Below, one piece after another: positions 1 to 9,679 of a stretch of DNA of 22,747 nt. Position numbers and translations under genes: made by a program. The stretch lies in assembly GCA_034696485.1 (NCBI GenBank), contig JAQIWT010000348.1, forward strand, positions 1 to 22,747. The letters are read 5' to 3'. The notes beneath the pieces were generated by a model, which was given only the letters and a program-made list of their open reading frames with translations, did no database searches and was not told the origin of the DNA. The DNA is from Isohypsibius dastychi. Taxonomy: Eukaryota > Tardigrada > Eutardigrada > Parachela > Isohypsibiidae. Position 1 is the first letter of the stretch. The number at the start of each line of letters is the position of its first letter.

Positions 1-554
1 GTTTGCCATATAACAATGCAAGGTTTGCGCACGAAAACTTGAATATGAAAATTCTTGGTTGGCATTTTCCCATTCTACAATATGAACGATGATAATGTTA
101 TCGTTAAACTCATTCACTTTTGTTTGAAAAGCAGATATTGCATAGTTGAGAGACATGATAGCACAATTTGAAACCAGTGAGTGGAGGAGACCAGGCCAGA
201 GAGCAAGTGGCCCTGTCTCACTCACAAACCGGATATCCAATCGACGAACTTGGAGGAGCTGTTTTGTCCATGCTGAATTACCGTTCCACGTTAAAATCAG
301 AACAACTGCCTCAGCTAGTTATCGTTTCCAATTACTTTCGCATTGTGTTAAACAAATCATGCAAATTTTACTATGACAATCGTGTCAACTGGGTCCACGA
401 TTCTCTCACGTTCAACTCCCAAGATCTATCCTCTGTGAGTCATTTCTAGTTTTACAATGGTCATTTCGAAGGTTTTGGAGGGATGAAAGATTGGGCGATA
501 TTCGTGGTGGATCTTCAAGGTCTAATCTCGGAACTTCATGTTTCGATTTTTCAG
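1..554. other. No recognised gene; one open stretch of unknown meaning
   Basis: I recognise no gene upstream of the first proteasome exon. A plus-strand open frame at 168-449 (93 codons) contains a protein-like stretch around SHSQTGYPIDELGGAV, but it matches no family I know and has no clear splice context. The 5' exons of the proteasome beta-1 gene, which would carry the N-terminal GGT/SDTR motifs, were looked for in all frames here and not found. Confidence 0.3.
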
Positions 555-2062
555 ATCGAAAAACACCGTGATCGCTTGTGGAGGATTTCATGCTGATACT
601 TTGACTTTGGTGAAGAATCTGGAAGTGAAAATGAAGGTAAGACAATTTTTGGGTTGAAGCGAAGCGAGGAAGCATCATGACGATCAACCGGAAGTTGGAA
701 ATGGCTATTTTTTATTTATTCGAATTCTTGTTTTTTTTGGATGTTGTTTTCTTTGAATTTTTCTCTCACGCTGAAATCCCAAATTTTGTCTATTGCAGCT
801 GTTCGTTCATGAACATGGTGAAGAAATGACGACAAAAGCGGTATGGCGCTGATCTTCCGACACTTTATGGAAACTTCCCGTTTTATGTCCGACCAATTAT
901 GGCTGGCTTGGACCGCGATGGTAAGTAATATTCTGAGCAGATGATCACTGTTCAGAATCAAATCATGTCCATGATAAGCACCGGAAGTTCTAATATTAAT
1001 TGATGCATCGAGAATTTCGATTATGGTTATTCAGAAGGTGTGAGACTTTATCAGCTTGGCATCTTTGAATGAGTTTTCATAGCTTGGAACTTTTTACGGA
1101 AGATTTATTGAAACGTCTAGTACTTCATAAACTAGAAACGTGCACATGATTTCTTTTCAGGTCGTGGCTTATGATCCGGTTGGAACTCCGGAATTCTTTA
1201 GCTTTGTCATTCAAGGAAGCGGAGAAAATCTTGTCGGACCATTCCTTCACAATCAGGTAAACACACAATAAAATGTCCAAAATCAATAATGCATTGAAAA
1301 TCGTCATTATGGATCTGGCAGCTGCTCTTAATCCCGCAGTACCGGTCCTACTTTGGTACATCTATTACCGGAGGAACAAAGTAGAAATTATTTAATTATT
1401 AATTTTTTATTAATTATATGTTTTTTTTTTACTTTTTTTATAATTATTTTATTAGTTTTTTTTTACTTTATTAATTATTGATTGCTTATTTAAAAAAACT
1501 TGTGTCGTAAGAGCTGACAACGGCGATTTAAATGTTAATTTCTAAAACATGCCGTTACTGAGGCGGTGACGTCATTTTCGGCTATTTTGGTGACCTATGC
1601 CACTTCACAGCTTCAAATACGGCATCTTCTCAAAATTGATATTTACTTCACACTTGTCAGTTTTAGTGACTCCATATGTTGCTTGACACTTTCCCATGTT
1701 AAATGACGTGTTAGTTACGACCGGAAGGGCGTGGGTAGAGTGGTTGCTTGTGAAAGCTCGATCGCCTGGAATACACGCATTGATTGTGTTTTCAATTTCA
1801 ATTCTAACCAATGTTTTGGTGTTTTTTTGGAATATGATTTGATTTTGTTTTTCTCTGTTTGTAGATTGGAATGAAACGGACTCTGTCGGATGTTCCAGTC
1901 CAAGCGCCGCCGGAACTGACTTTGGAAAAGTCGATCAAGTTGGTCAAGGATGCTTATTTGACCGCTGCTGAACGCGATGTCTACACTGGAGATGTGGTCA
2001 CTCTGTTAGCTATCACCGCGAAAGGAAGCGAAATGTATAGCTTTCAACTTCGTGACGACTGA
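555..2062 (+). pseudogene. Proteasome subunit beta type-1 (PSMB1/beta-6 type), 5'-truncated and frameshifted
   Basis: PSMB1 is a non-catalytic beta subunit of the 20S proteasome core. Four exons follow the family in order: 555-636 (KNTVIACGGFHADTLTL), 799-920 (EEMTTKAV, then LYGNFPFYV and MAGLDRD), 1161-1256 (AYDPVG to PFLHNQ) and 1865-2062 (ELTLEKSIKLVKDAYL, AERDVYTGD, stop TGA 2060-2062). Introns begin GTAAG/GTAAAC and end in TTTTTCAG, TTGCAG, TTTTCAG and TTTGTAG. The first half of the protein is missing. Two lesions break the frame. In exon 2 the reading moves one base forward between about 841 and 851, skipping an in-frame TGA at 850-852. In exon 3 it moves again near 1166-1170, skipping TGA. 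Both regions are also a few residues short against the family. Truncation plus two indels argue for a non-processed pseudogene. Errors in the assembly are the alternative, but the intact genes at 17.6-21.6 kb speak against that. Confidence 0.82.
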
Positions 2063-2131
2063 AACTTTAATCTGGGATTGGTGTTTCATCGATTAGTCTT
2101 CTTCCTGTTCTGTATATCGTGTAATCACCGG

Positions 2132-2137
2132 AATAAA
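2132..2137 (+). promoter_or_regulatory. Poly(A) signal AATAAA after the PSMB1-type piece
   Basis: A canonical AATAAA lies 70 bases past the stop codon of the proteasome fragment, where a short animal 3' UTR would end. It suggests the copied segment included the original 3' end of the gene. Confidence 0.5.
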
Positions 2138-3097
2138 TCCGTCTCAAAGAGTGACAAACTGGAATTCTTTTCAAAGAACTGACGCTGTTGCGCTGGGACC
2201 GATTTTTTACCGAATCGTGTAGGGATCATTTTCTGGCACTGTTTGAAGACACTGACAGTTATCAGTGATTACGACGAAGATCATCGACCGTGTTGATTTT
2301 TGTGACGATGGTCAGCAGGCCTCATATGTACGATTTGAAAATGCACAATTGACCTGACTAATGAAGCTCCAAACTCCACATAAATGCTAGCATGGACATT
2401 CTCATCGAAAGAATCTGAATCATTTTTGAGTCAGCTGGATGTTATATTTTGGATTTTATATTCTGGATGCTATAAATGGATTTTCCAACCAAAATCGGGA
2501 TCATCTCGTTGTCGGTAATTGCTAGATCGCCCCTGACAATCTTCCTTGTCAGCAGATACACGCAAAAGCAACTGCAATTGAACACAATAACTGAATTCAG
2601 ATTAATTTTAATTAATTAATTCAATTATTATTTTAATTATTATTTTAATTTATTTAATTTCAATTTAATTAATTTATTTTAATTTTGTTCATGCCGTTAA
2701 AATCAAAACATTAGAAAAACGCTATCAAACCGAAATACATTTTGAATTGATTAAACAAAAAAGGATTAATTTAGAAGATATATTCATGTAGATATATTTC
2801 GTCATAATATCTTGGTTTTATTATTTAGTATTAAAAACTGACAAAACCAGATCATGACTGCAATTCTCAACTGGAATGCTCCACCAGGCTGATTTAAAAT
2901 CAGCTGCATCAGAGTGTGATATTGAATGTAGACAAATGGTCAAGGCACAACGAGTGTGGTCTGTTAGTGAACTTGCGTACCACTTCAGTAATAAAGTCGA
3001 TCGATTTCAAACGGATTGAAACTACTAGTACTTCCCTTTTTCTCAAGATCTGACAAGTCAGTTGCCGAATGTATTGCTACAAGGCCGCTAGATGCGA
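2138..3097. other. Non-coding stretch with an AT-rich tract
   Basis: No gene was recognised. Positions about 2596-2690 are an A/T tract made of TTAATT and TTATTTTAA variants. A similar low-complexity tract lies in the last proteasome intron at about 1380-1500. Confidence 0.5.
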
Positions 3098-3940
3098 CTA
3101 CTGTATCTCCACTTTCCAGGCATTTGCGTTCGCTGCATCAGCTCCACCGGGCACCCTAATCAACGCTTGCTTTTTAAGGATGGGGGAGTTTTCGATTCGA
3201 AGTCTCAATCTATAATATCAGTTTGGTCACATTTTTGAAACAGAGAAGAAAAACGGAAAACGTACGAGAAACAATGGCGTACTTCAAACCATCTTCGTCG
3301 GTAAAACCACAAATATGCGAGCCATCAATGAAAGCTGTCTCGTCACTGGCCGGAAGTCGTGGAACTGAAACCGTTTCCCTTTAAAGGTCGGCCACTAATG
3401 GGTTAAAGAAGCGGGAACAAAACAATTCAATTAGAAAACAAGTATATTGCCCAATTGGCAAAGGGGCTTTGGTTGCGGTTGAGATCGAGTGCAATCCAAG
3501 CAGCTAATTCGGAACGGTCCGTACTCCGCAGAATCTATCAACAGCTGGGATATTCTGACGCAAAAATGTGGACTAACTTCCCAATCTTACCATGTAATCG
3601 CCCATGACCCTCGTTTGGGGAAGAGTCGAGAGAAGTTGACTTCCTTGTACTGTATCTGTTCACTGGTCAAGTTCGTAATGAAGTGGATGTCCATTATGGA
3701 ACTGGAAAGTCATGTTCAAGATCGTACAATACGGAAGGCCTAACGGGGAATCTGCTATAGTGGAAATGTAATATACAGATTTTTCAGATAACTTCAAGCT
3801 TCGCAGGTCGGAGTCGGACTGGGTCACTTTCCAATCCATATAGTAGTGACATGCGCCGTCGGAAACCAGAACCTTCACATTATTTCGATCCAAAACTGTC
3901 AAATTTAGAAACGTTTTTAGAACATTATTCACTTCAGTAC
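3098..3940 (-). other. Orphan exon-like segments, gene not recognised
   Basis: Three minus-strand segments look like exons but do not join in one frame. Segment 3940-3777 follows an ATTTTCAG acceptor and encodes a protein-like run including VLDRNNVKVLVSDGA, ending before GTATAT. Segment 3364-3266 follows GGTTTCAG and encodes DETAFIDGSHICGFTDEDG, ending before GTACGT. Segment 3209-3098 follows ATTATAG and encodes LIRVPGGADAANANAW, ending in TAG at 3100-3098. The splice phases between them do not match, so I cannot assemble a protein. I do not recognise a family. They may be the remains of another broken gene, like the neighbours, or exons of a gene whose remaining exons I missed. Confidence 0.3.
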
Positions 3941-4662
3941 CTGAAAATTCCAAAGAACTGCGGTTTCAATAATTTACAGAACGAAATAAAATGAAACGAT
4001 CGGGAAATTTGTTCGAAACGGGAATTTCATAAGAAATCACAGATAAGAATATTGAAAACCATAAACCTCAATAACAATAAAAATCATTCAGCAATCACTG
4101 ACTTCAAGGTCTGAACAAATTATCCGGATTAAAGCTTAAAGAACTCCACTTCAATTTTGAGCATCCATCATCACTTTGGTCATCAAAACAATATTCATCC
4201 AGAGTATAAAATCTGCTCACAAGTTCACGAATCCAAGCATCCAAACCACTTCCTGTCCGCCTGGAATCCTCTTCGGCCAATTTTAATAATTCAACAGTAT
4301 CAACATCTAGAAATTTGTAAATGGAAGAGAAATTGTGGGGGAGATATTCGCCGCTAATCGGTCCGTGGTTGGAAGATAAATTAGTCGTGGAAGAAAGAAT
4401 TGGGAATTCGGATTGAGCAATGGTCCGCCAATTGTGCATCACGAATAGCCGCCAAATTCCCGGACGAAGCGGCTTTTGAAAGATCGGGGCATGGGGAAAG
4501 TCATCATCAGCATTTCTGGAAATATTAACCTGAAAAAAAATTATCTCAGACTCAGAGCAATGTATCTGAACAACTGAATCACTCAGGTTAACTAATCCCT
4601 TTCACAAATCCCAACGGGCGTTAATCGTGGAGAAAGACCATGATCGAATCACGCCAACCATC

Positions 4663-4766
4663 TACAGCCAAGTGCAATAGGTTCTGCGGGATTTCTGACG
4701 TCGGGGCAATGTTAAGTCTACGGGCGTGACATCACAAAACCGCAGAGCCTATTGCACTTGGCTGTA
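4663..4766. mobile_element. 104-bp MITE-like inverted-repeat element
   Basis: The ends are inverted copies of about 27 bp with one mismatch, beginning TACAGCCAAGTGCAATAGG on each strand. If the outer TA is a target duplication, the terminal repeat starts CAGCCAAGTG, as expected for a Tc1/mariner-type non-autonomous element. It lies in the last xylosyltransferase intron (5098-4530) and has no coding capacity. Confidence 0.75.
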
Positions 4767-5293
4767 CAACGTTTCACACATCTGAAGCACCAGCAGGTAC
4801 GAATACGACATTACCGTCTCGCAGTGAAAACTGAATTCTTCTACATTTGCGATTATTTCGAAAAAATCGCAATCCGGAAAATCCATTCTGAAGCACTATC
4901 CCCAATTCATTATTTATGCCGGCAGCTGCTCTAAAAATACTCACCTTACCACTCACTCAGTTTTCACAAAAACCCCCATTTCTGATATTCCTAACAAATT
5001 GAGAAAAACCGAAATTTATTTGCCACCGAAATGATTTTCCAGATATCGTAGATACAAATTTAAGGAACGAAACTTCGTTTCGGATGCTTGATAAATACCT
5101 CGAAAGAGCCGGCAATAATTCCAGATGGATCAAGCCGGACCACTTGGGTAACTAGCGCATGTCCCGGATTAGCAACAATGTATAAAACTGGATCTGAAAA
5201 CGGACCCATTGTTCCAGCATAATTCCGGAATATCTTCTCTTTCTCATCGAATCCCGTTCCAATCTACAAATATCAAAAAAATAATCGAATGAG

Positions 5294-5479
5294 ATTACCG
5301 TAATTTACCAATTAAAAGCCCCCCCGATATAAAAGCCCCCCCGTAATAAAGGCCCAAATTTGCCCTCGTTTTCAAAGGGTCCCCCCTTTAAAAAACGCGT
5401 TTTTTCGTCACGTGACAATTTTGAAAAATTGCTTTGAAAGAATAGAAGCCCGGGCTTTTAATCGGTAAATTACGGTAAT
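5294..5479. mobile_element. 186-bp MITE-like element with 27-bp inverted ends
   Basis: Ends read TTACCGTAATTTACC on both strands and continue into ATTAAAAGCCC, with one mismatch over 27 bp. The interior holds C-runs (AAGCCCCCCC) and a GTCACGTGAC palindrome near 5408-5417. It sits in the xylosyltransferase intron between 5620 and 5264. No open frame was found. I could not define a target duplication beyond an A/T pair. Confidence 0.75.
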
Positions 5480-7544
5480 TCGGAAACTTTTCTTCCAAGC
5501 TGTCAAATTTCAAACATCTGTAACTGACTTGTTTGGATACTGTTTGAAGAAAATACGCGAATACCCTTCTAATTTGGTGAGTTTTGAATGTCTTCTTGAA
5601 TTTCTAGATTAATCTCTTACCAAAAGATTCAAAATATGCTCAGCTGGTTCGGCCAGTGTTGATGCTATCAACCGGAAGTGATTCTCCTGGGCTAATTTGG
5701 ATTCCACAACAACACTTTTCCGTCCAACAAAACAACTTTCCGATCGAACAATAACCTTTTCCGTCCGTTTAAATCAACTGAGAGAAACAACGACGCAATT
5801 TCCGATTTCTCGACGAGTTCGTTTCCGGTGACGGCAAGATGTGATAAGCAGGATAGTAACAATCTGATCGATTCCGATGGTGTTTTCTCTTCTTTTGCGT
5901 ATAGGTTCAAGAAATGATTTTCCACTGGAGGAGAGTTCCGAAAACCAGGTTGAGAAACAACGGCATTTCCGATTGACATGTCGATGAGGGAATCAAATTA
6001 CCGGGCGAAAAAAATCGGCTTGTTTCAATGACTGTAAAATGCAACAAAGAAATGCAACCGCCAAAAAAAGTATCAGTAACACTTATTCTCATGATAAGGT
6101 AAAGCCACCGCTGAAAATTTCGAGGGATCATATTTCGTACAAAACTGGTGGGCAATGTCTACAACCGCGAAAAAACGAGCTCTTTACAAAAAACAAACTC
6201 CCAAAAATGTCAGTAAGGAACAAAACCTGTGATGATATTAATTTGCGGAACTGAAAGTTTTATTTGTGGCAGATGGACAACACTGCTGACTGCGGCAACC
6301 ATTAAAACCCTGTCATATTTGAACCACTTTTCTACACATCTATCGATTACGTAAATAAAACATTGACCTCACTGGTGTTTTCGGTTTAGTTCACAATTCA
6401 CAAGTGAGTTAAACAAAATAAAGAGCTGAAAGTCACACTTACCAACAGTCGTTTGTGGTCTTTCATCCGAAAAACATGTGGCGAACATCCGCACCAGTCA
6501 ACAATGTTTTTATGCTGGCAATTGCAACCTCTGCTTCGGATCCAGTTGGTGAAGCGAAGATTTCCATCAATCACAGAGTGACAAAAACGGCTGTTTTTCC
6601 GAACAGTGTGAAAGAAACTCTGCAAATGCAGAAAACACATAAAACAATAACCCACGCGTCTAAATTATTATAAAATTAAAAAAAAAACTGGAAAATTAAA
6701 TCAAATGAAATAAATAAAGGAATTTAATAATAGAAATTAAGAAATGAAAAATTAATAATCATCCCGAGGAAAAAATCGGGTCAGTGTTGAGAGAAAAAGC
6801 ATCAATCTCAATCTCTGGAAAAACGATCATTTCATAGTTTGCCCCATATCACATTCAGCCAAAAACATTCCCATAATAATGAACGAAAGCTTGAATTTTT
6901 CCGAGAAACTTTTGAATAATTCCTACGAAAATTAATATCCAAAATTGTTACTTTATTACCTCAGCCGGAAGTAGCGTAAAATTAAAAAAGGTCAGCAGCC
7001 CGGAAACAAGTTGGTCAGGTTTCTCAGAAGCGACATATTCGCAAAATGAGCGATGTAGGACAACCCAGTCACTTCCGCCATCGACAGCAATCCCTTCCGG
7101 TAAAGAACGCGTCCCCATTTTGTACAAATGGTTTTCACATTCGTAAAAGGAAAACTTCATTCCTTGACTCTTGATAAATCTACAAAAAGAAAACCAGATT
7201 CTGAAAAAGTGTAAATATAAAAAGAAGTGGAATTGAACAAGAACCAATCAATTCTGCCAAATTATAAGATTTGATATTCTGAAATTAACCATTTCAGGCA
7301 AAGACTTACTGTTCCAGCGTTTTCCCATGGGACTAAACGAAATTCTTCCCGTAATTATTCGACAGGTACTCCACAAGTTCTCCATTGGTTCTTAAAACCC
7401 CGATGAGATCAGCATTAACTTGTAAGTTTAGAATTTAATAAAAAAAATTATGAGTTTTCTGATTTGTTTTTTCAAGAATCCACTTCCATTCATCAAAAAT
7501 CAATTTTCAAATGCTTACTTAATTGGCAGATCAGATTCATTGGC

Positions 7545-7595
7545 GTTGATGATATACGTAATGATGATATATGTAATGTTGATGATATATGTAAT
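7545..7595. repeat. Three short tandem copies at a xylosyltransferase exon edge
   Basis: The unit GTTGATGATATATGTAAT (18 bp, with one 15-bp copy) occurs three times. On the minus strand it directly follows the end of the exon coding EWNWDY, so the local duplication probably covers the old 5' splice site and blurs where the exon ends. Confidence 0.7.
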
Positions 7596-7768
7596 CCCAA
7601 TTCCATTCAGAATAACTCAGTCCCAACTTGATGGCATCCATTAAAGTCGGGAGAAGGCTCGCACCTCCCCAAATAGGGGAATGCCTTTTTTGAATGAGCC
7701 GGATGTTCTGGAAATTACCCTCCAGAGAAAAGTGATGTTGTGGCTGGCTAACTCACCTGATTTTGCAG

Positions 7769-8066
7769 GAGCTCATAATCGACAGCGTCGATGGTTTCCA
7801 AGGCCGAGAGAAGGACTACATTATTGTTTCTTGTGTTGTAGCTGGAAGAACGATTGAGTTCTTGGAAGATGCTCGACGAGTGAATGTTGCGCTAACGCGA
7901 GCCAGAAAGGGTCTGATCATCATTGGGAATGGCGCTCACTTCTAACAATACCTGGCCGCGGTTCCTGGGTCATTACAAGAGAGTTCCGGAGAGCGAGGTT
8001 TTAGCGGGATTGAACCTCATACCTGCAAACCGTTTCCAATGTCGGTTTTGGGCAGCTACACGATGA
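7769..8066 (+). pseudogene. UPF1-like superfamily 1 helicase, last exon only, frameshifted
   Basis: SF1 helicases of the UPF1/SMG-2, SETX and ZNFX1 group unwind RNA or DNA with ATP. The segment follows a good acceptor (ATTTTGCAG) and encodes motif V ([17 protein letters not shown]) and motif VI ([14 protein letters not shown]), then GLIIIGN. The frame stops at TAA 7943-7945. One base further on it reopens as WPRFLGHYKR, which matches the usual W..L..HYK ending of this family, and runs to TGA at 8064-8066. So the last exon carries a +1 frameshift near 7940-7946. No upstream helicase exons are present: a minus-strand xylosyltransferase piece abuts it to the left. I cannot say which member of the group it is. 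Confidence 0.8.
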
Positions 8067-8909
8067 ACACACTAAGAGGCATTGAGCTTTACGCGAATTG
8101 TTTTCATCAAGTGGTGACAAGTTTATTCATACCAATCGGCATTATGACAAATAAGAAATGATTTTTAGTTGATTTTTTTGCCGGTTTGTTGCATTGCTCT
8201 CAGGTCATGTGGGAGCTGCTGAGCAAAATCAATGATGCTCTCCTTGTTTGTGAATAGAAAACCAGCAGTCGTGGTTGGCAAACTGATGCACCGGGCCTGT
8301 TAAAAAAACCGATATTCTCATCCGCGCTCGATTGCCTATAAGACTGAACCTTTCTGTTCGAGAAACATTAGTTCAAAAAAACTCAACTTCAAGTGCAAAT
8401 TCTGCGCAATCATCCTAAATAGATTGCAGTGAGGTGGCATAACAGTCAACAATCTAAATATTATAAAGATGACCAAGTAGCTGGCATAACTGATGATGTG
8501 GACGTTCAAAGCACCACCTACGCTATTGGGGGTACCTCTGGCAGTTTTTGAGTTCTTCAGCTCAGTTCAGCTAAACATGGCAATCAAAATGGTGACCTCA
8601 TAAGAACAGGTCAGACCCTGGTAGAAGGTTGCACTCGATTCAAAAAGGATCTCAGAAGCAACAGTGTTTCAGTCTAAGAGAGATTCCTCTCAAGCAAGCG
8701 TCTGGGTGGCAGTTGTGGCTACTTTCAAGTGGATGACCAGCTTGATGAGATCTCAAAAAATTGATGAACTTTCATTCTGCTCAGTTTTTTTAGTTACCGA
8801 GAGTGCATAATCTCACCAGAATGAAACTGTTTTCAAGGAAGCTCCTGCGAATAAACCAGTTTGCATAGACTGCAGGTGATGTCGAAAATGCATTTTACTG
8901 CCTTGGCCC
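8067..8909. other. No recognisable feature
   Basis: All six frames are densely stopped and no family, RNA gene or clear repeat was seen between the helicase fragment and the foldback element. This is the left flank of that element. Confidence 0.4.
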
Positions 8910-8970
8910 TATGGCAGCCCATTTGGGCCAAAATGAAAACAACTAGGAGAACTAGGAGGACTTTTAACAA

Positions 8971-9180
8971 GTCCGACTTCTTTGATGTTTGACGACTTCC
9001 ATTAACCATTAAGAGTTTGACAAGTCCGACTACTTTGTAGTTTGACGACTACCATGAACCACTAAGAGTTTGAAAAGTCCGAATACTTTGTAGTTTGACG
9101 ACTACCATGAACCACTAAGAGTTTGAAAAGTCCGAATACTTTGTTGTTTGACGACTACCATGAACCATTAAGAATATAAA
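8971..9180. repeat. Four tandem copies of a 53-bp unit (left arm)
   Basis: Units start at GTCCGA at 8971, 9024, 9077 and 9130, exactly 53 bases apart. Each contains TTTGACGACTACCATGAACC or a close variant. The first unit differs most and the second and third are nearly identical, which fits recent expansion within the arm. Confidence 0.85.
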
Positions 9181-9374
9181 GACTTTGATGATTACCGATA
9201 CACAGTATATATGAACTATGAGAACTTCGAGAAGTCCGATTATGTCGGTGTTCAGGGACCACCATGAACAAGGATAGCTCGAACAAATAACAATCGTCTA
9301 AATTAACAATTATCACAGGTCCAAACATAGTATTTCTCGATGTTTTTAGTCGTTTGCATCTACTGGTCTTACAG

Positions 9375-9676
9375 TACGTCTCTCTCCCTCGCATTCAGCA
9401 GAATCTGGGAATTTTTATTCAAACATGGAACTCGCACAAGCCGTCAAGCGAAGGGGATGACAGATTGTACTGGGATGAAAACGCCACGACGGCTCAGGAT
9501 TTTGGGGGCGAATGAACGAGGCATTTTGGGGACATCTGCCGACACGGCGCACGCTCATATTGATGAATTTTACGGCGTGGACCCGGATGGACCAGTTGTC
9601 CTAGATAACCCAGAAGCTGTGGAAGTCAACGATATTTTACCAGATTTTCCGGATGAACTCAAACTTCTCCAGAAGA
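9375..9676 (+). pseudogene. Integrase-core (DDE) transposon protein, C-terminal fragment, frameshifted
   Basis: After an acceptor (GGTCTTACAG) the frame at 9375 encodes LPRIQQNLGIFIQTWN, resembling the end of the integrase core in a family of animal DNA transposons (typically LPRIN..L..F..AWN.H). That frame stops at TGA 9513-9515. One base forward, from about 9505, the reading continues as ERGILGTSADTAHAH and FYGVDPDGPVV, the tail of the same family (RGIL, then Y.ID.DGP). So a +1 frameshift splits the tail. The fragment ends where the nested element begins at about 9680. The catalytic part is missing; the left arm of the foldback element occupies that side. The family assignment is from memory of the motif pattern. 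Confidence 0.5.
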
Positions 9677-9679
9677 GGT

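Larger units (their letters stand above)
4104..7721 (-). pseudogene. Peptide O-xylosyltransferase (XYLT/SQV-6 type), 5'-truncated, with stops and frameshifts
   Basis: The family adds xylose to serine in proteoglycan core proteins, in the Golgi. Exons run from right to left: about 7721-7596 (IWGGASLLPTLMDA, EWNWDY), 7418-7310 (LRTNGELVEYLS), 7179-6960 (LPEGIAVDGGSDW, NFTLLPAE), 6619-6443 (CQHKNIVDWCGCSP), 6031-5621, 5263-5099 (GTGFDEKEKIFRNYAG) and 4529-4104 (PLRPGIWRLFVMHNW, then CSKLKWSSLSFNPDN and a stop). This covers the second half of the catalytic domain and the C-terminal Xylo_C domain. Lesions: TAG at 7335-7333 and TAA at 6000-5998, both where relatives have lysine; a +1 shift in a seven-T run (6014-6008 on the plus strand); and a second frame change near 5710-5760, where short GGAAAA-TTGTT units repeat. 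The N-terminal half is absent: beyond about 7721 the sequence changes to a helicase fragment on the other strand. The family call is firm; the pseudogene call rests on the lesions. Confidence 0.88.

Noticed and set aside
3120-3190. Possible tRNA-like box pattern
   Set aside because: No matching GGTTCRANNCC B box or cloverleaf pairing was found here or elsewhere in the window.
4774-4956. Minus-strand open frame of 60 codons within a xylosyltransferase intron
   Set aside because: The flanking exons join perfectly without it (GSFE to VNIS in phase), and it has no family match.
555-8066. Programmed +1 frameshifting or a changed genetic code to explain the broken genes
   Set aside because: The two long genes at 17.6-21.6 kb read through about 900 codons in the standard code with no shift, and the broken genes are also truncated, so decay is simpler.
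555-8066. Sequencing error as the sole cause of all lesions
   Set aside because: It cannot explain the missing 5' halves and the opposite-strand joins. It remains possible for single-base changes such as the seven-T run at 6008-6014.
8971-9180. Regular repeats as a CRISPR array
   Set aside because: The 53-bp units are contiguous without spacers, occur inverted elsewhere and sit in a eukaryotic transposon.
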